The notes under the pieces: generated by a model
The model's input: only the letters and a program-made list of their open reading frames with translations
Told to the model about the DNA's origin: nothing
The model's database searches: none
DNA from: Bdellovibrionales bacterium
Lineage (GTDB): Bacteria > Bdellovibrionota > Bacteriovoracia > Bacteriovoracales > Bacteriovoracaceae
Assembly: GCA_030633015.1 (NCBI GenBank)
Contig: DAOVTR010000087.1
Location: forward strand, 1 to 6,861
Length of the DNA stretch: 6,861 nt
Direction of reading: 5' to 3'
Shown here: positions 5,807-6,861 of the stretch, in pieces
Position numbering within the stretch: position 1 is the stretch's first letter
Layout: every line of letters starts with the position of its first letter
Made by a program: the position numbers and the translations under genes

Positions 5807-6861
5807 TTGAAAAAAAAGTATATCTCATTTCCTTATATTGTATTGGCCCTTGTTTTTATTAGCTGCTTGATCTCTTTTATAGGGGAGCTTTTTTTATCAT
5901 GGGATGGAAGTTTGATTTTTTCCTCAATTGTTCAACATGAAAGTTTTCATCATGTCCGTAACCGTCTTTTTCCATTTGTATTGCAGATACCTTTGTTGCT
6001 TGTAAAAAAAGTATTTTCAAGTCATTTACAGACTTTAATTAATGTTTATGGTCTAGTTTATTCTTTTATCCCTTTTTATATAATCACTTTTTTATACTAT
6101 ATTCTTAAAAATGAAAAAATAAGTTTATTTTATATAGCATCTCTTGGTGTTTTGGTTCCGACAATGATCTTACAGTTTCATCCAGTGTCAGAGCACTTAA
6201 TTGTTTGCCAGTTATCTTTAGTCCTATTTAGTTTGATTTATTTTTATACTAAAAAAAATGAAAAATATTTATCTATGTTAATTGTCTCTTTTGTTCTTTT
6301 TTATCTACATCCTGTGAGTGCTATTGTTTTTGCTTTTGCCTTTTTATATCTATGGATATTGCATCATCGAAATAATAATAATCAAATTAAAAAATTATCT
6401 TTATTTTTTTTATTAGATTGCTACTTTTGTTTTATAATAAAGATGTATATCCCCATTTAGAAAATAATAGTAATTTTTTTGAATTGCTATTTCAAGAAGT
6501 TAGCTTTGAAACTAATATTTTGCCTAAGATATATTTTATTCTTAATTGTGTAGCAATAATAGTATTAACATTTTTTTCTAAAAGCATTATTAAAACTTCC
6601 TCCTTGCTTTTAGTTTTTATTTCCTCAGTAATACTACTGTATTGGTCAAGAGAAGATTCTTCTGTTTTAATTTATGCTTTGAAAATACGGCATATTACTA
6701 TATTTGCTTCCATTCCATTTTTTATTGTTTTTGTAGTAAATACGCTAAAATCAAGTGATGCTAATAATAACTACTTTAAATTTTATCTTATTATGATTTT
6801 TTTTACTCATATGGGATACATTTATACTATGACTGCTCATCGTGAAAAAAATTTAGAAAGA
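5807..6861 (+). CDS. Polytopic membrane protein, frame interrupted at a T8 tract, runs off the window (partial)
   Basis: From a TTG at 5807 (AGGT at 5798-5801 as a modest SD) one frame runs 217 codons to a TAG at 6458-6460. The -1 frame is open from 6391 to the window end at 6861 and continues the same kind of hydrophobic, Phe/Ile/Leu-rich sequence (LLFYNKDVYPHLENN…), so the two are parts of one gene. Joining them at the T8 tract gives at least 352 aa. The N-terminus is MKKK plus a helix (about 9-28), then a loop with E27 and the motif WDGS (32-35), and many further helices. Long extracytoplasmic loops after helix 1 with acidic residues recall GT-C glycosyltransferases and other polysaccharide membrane enzymes, but no diagnostic motif is visible and the function is unknown. 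The shift could be a real mutation, phase variation, recoding or a homopolymer sequencing error. In intact form a T9 tract would restore the frame. Confidence 0.65.
6404..6412 (+). other. T8 tract with in-phase U UUU UUA slippery heptamer at the frame break
   Basis: Eight T residues (6404-6411) followed by A lie within the only interval (6391-6457) where both the upstream frame and its -1 frame are open. In the upstream frame the codons read TTT TTT TTA, so 6406-6412 is U UUU UUA in the exact phase for -1 ribosomal slippage. No upstream SD-like stimulator is seen, since the preceding 35 bases contain no G, and no stable downstream stem-loop is seen. This makes efficient programmed frameshifting doubtful. 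Confidence 0.5.

Noticed and set aside
1..6861. CRISPR arrays, insertion sequences, tRNA or rRNA genes, riboswitches and attachment sites.
   Set aside because: No regularly spaced repeats, transposase coding, terminal inverted repeats, cloverleaf-like segments or recognisable aptamer elements were seen.

Overview
This window is AT-rich bacterial chromosomal DNA (roughly one third G+C by eye) from a Gram-negative-like organism. Two genes encode typical Sec signal peptides, and the Shine-Dalgarno (SD) sites are canonical, with frequent GTG or TTG starts. The mix of genes (NO-reductase-type heme-copper enzyme, periplasmic tocopherol-cyclase-like protein, secreted papain-fold protein, receiver-domain signalling protein) would suit a deltaproteobacterial or Bdellovibrionota-like genome such as the Bacteriovorax group. 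That placement is inference; no rRNA, tRNA or taxonomic marker is present.

Layout. Positions 1-144 (+) hold the end of an unidentified gene. A strong inverted repeat (194-230) separates it from a minus-strand operon read from about 2640 down to 239. The order of that operon is a cupredoxin-type subunit II without CuA ligands (2627-2037), a heme-copper oxidase/NO reductase catalytic subunit (2034-406) and a 55-residue two-helix membrane protein (406-239). Spacing is 2 bp and then a 1-bp TAATG overlap, so the three are almost certainly translationally coupled. Upstream on the same strand lies a separately promoted tocopherol-cyclase-like secreted protein (3825-2716). Divergent from it is a small receiver-domain protein carrying a histidine-phosphotransfer helix but no ATPase domain (4008-4670, +). 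It converges with a secreted permuted papain-fold protein (5656-4667, -), and the two genes overlap at a shared TTAA. A polytopic membrane protein starts at 5807 (+) and runs off the window end. Its reading frame is broken by one base at a T8 tract that also forms an in-phase U UUU UUA slippery heptamer.

The most notable content is the respiratory operon. The catalytic subunit keeps all three heme-ligand histidines and the His-His pair of helix VII. The helix VI metal-ligand His is replaced by Asp, and the position of the oxygen-reductase Tyr / NorB Glu is also Asp. Subunit II keeps the cupredoxin shape but has lost its CuA Cys and His ligands. Together these point to one of the little-studied NO reductase branches of the heme-copper superfamily rather than an oxygen reductase, perhaps with the small third protein as an additional subunit. 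The other genes show no clear pathway link to it.
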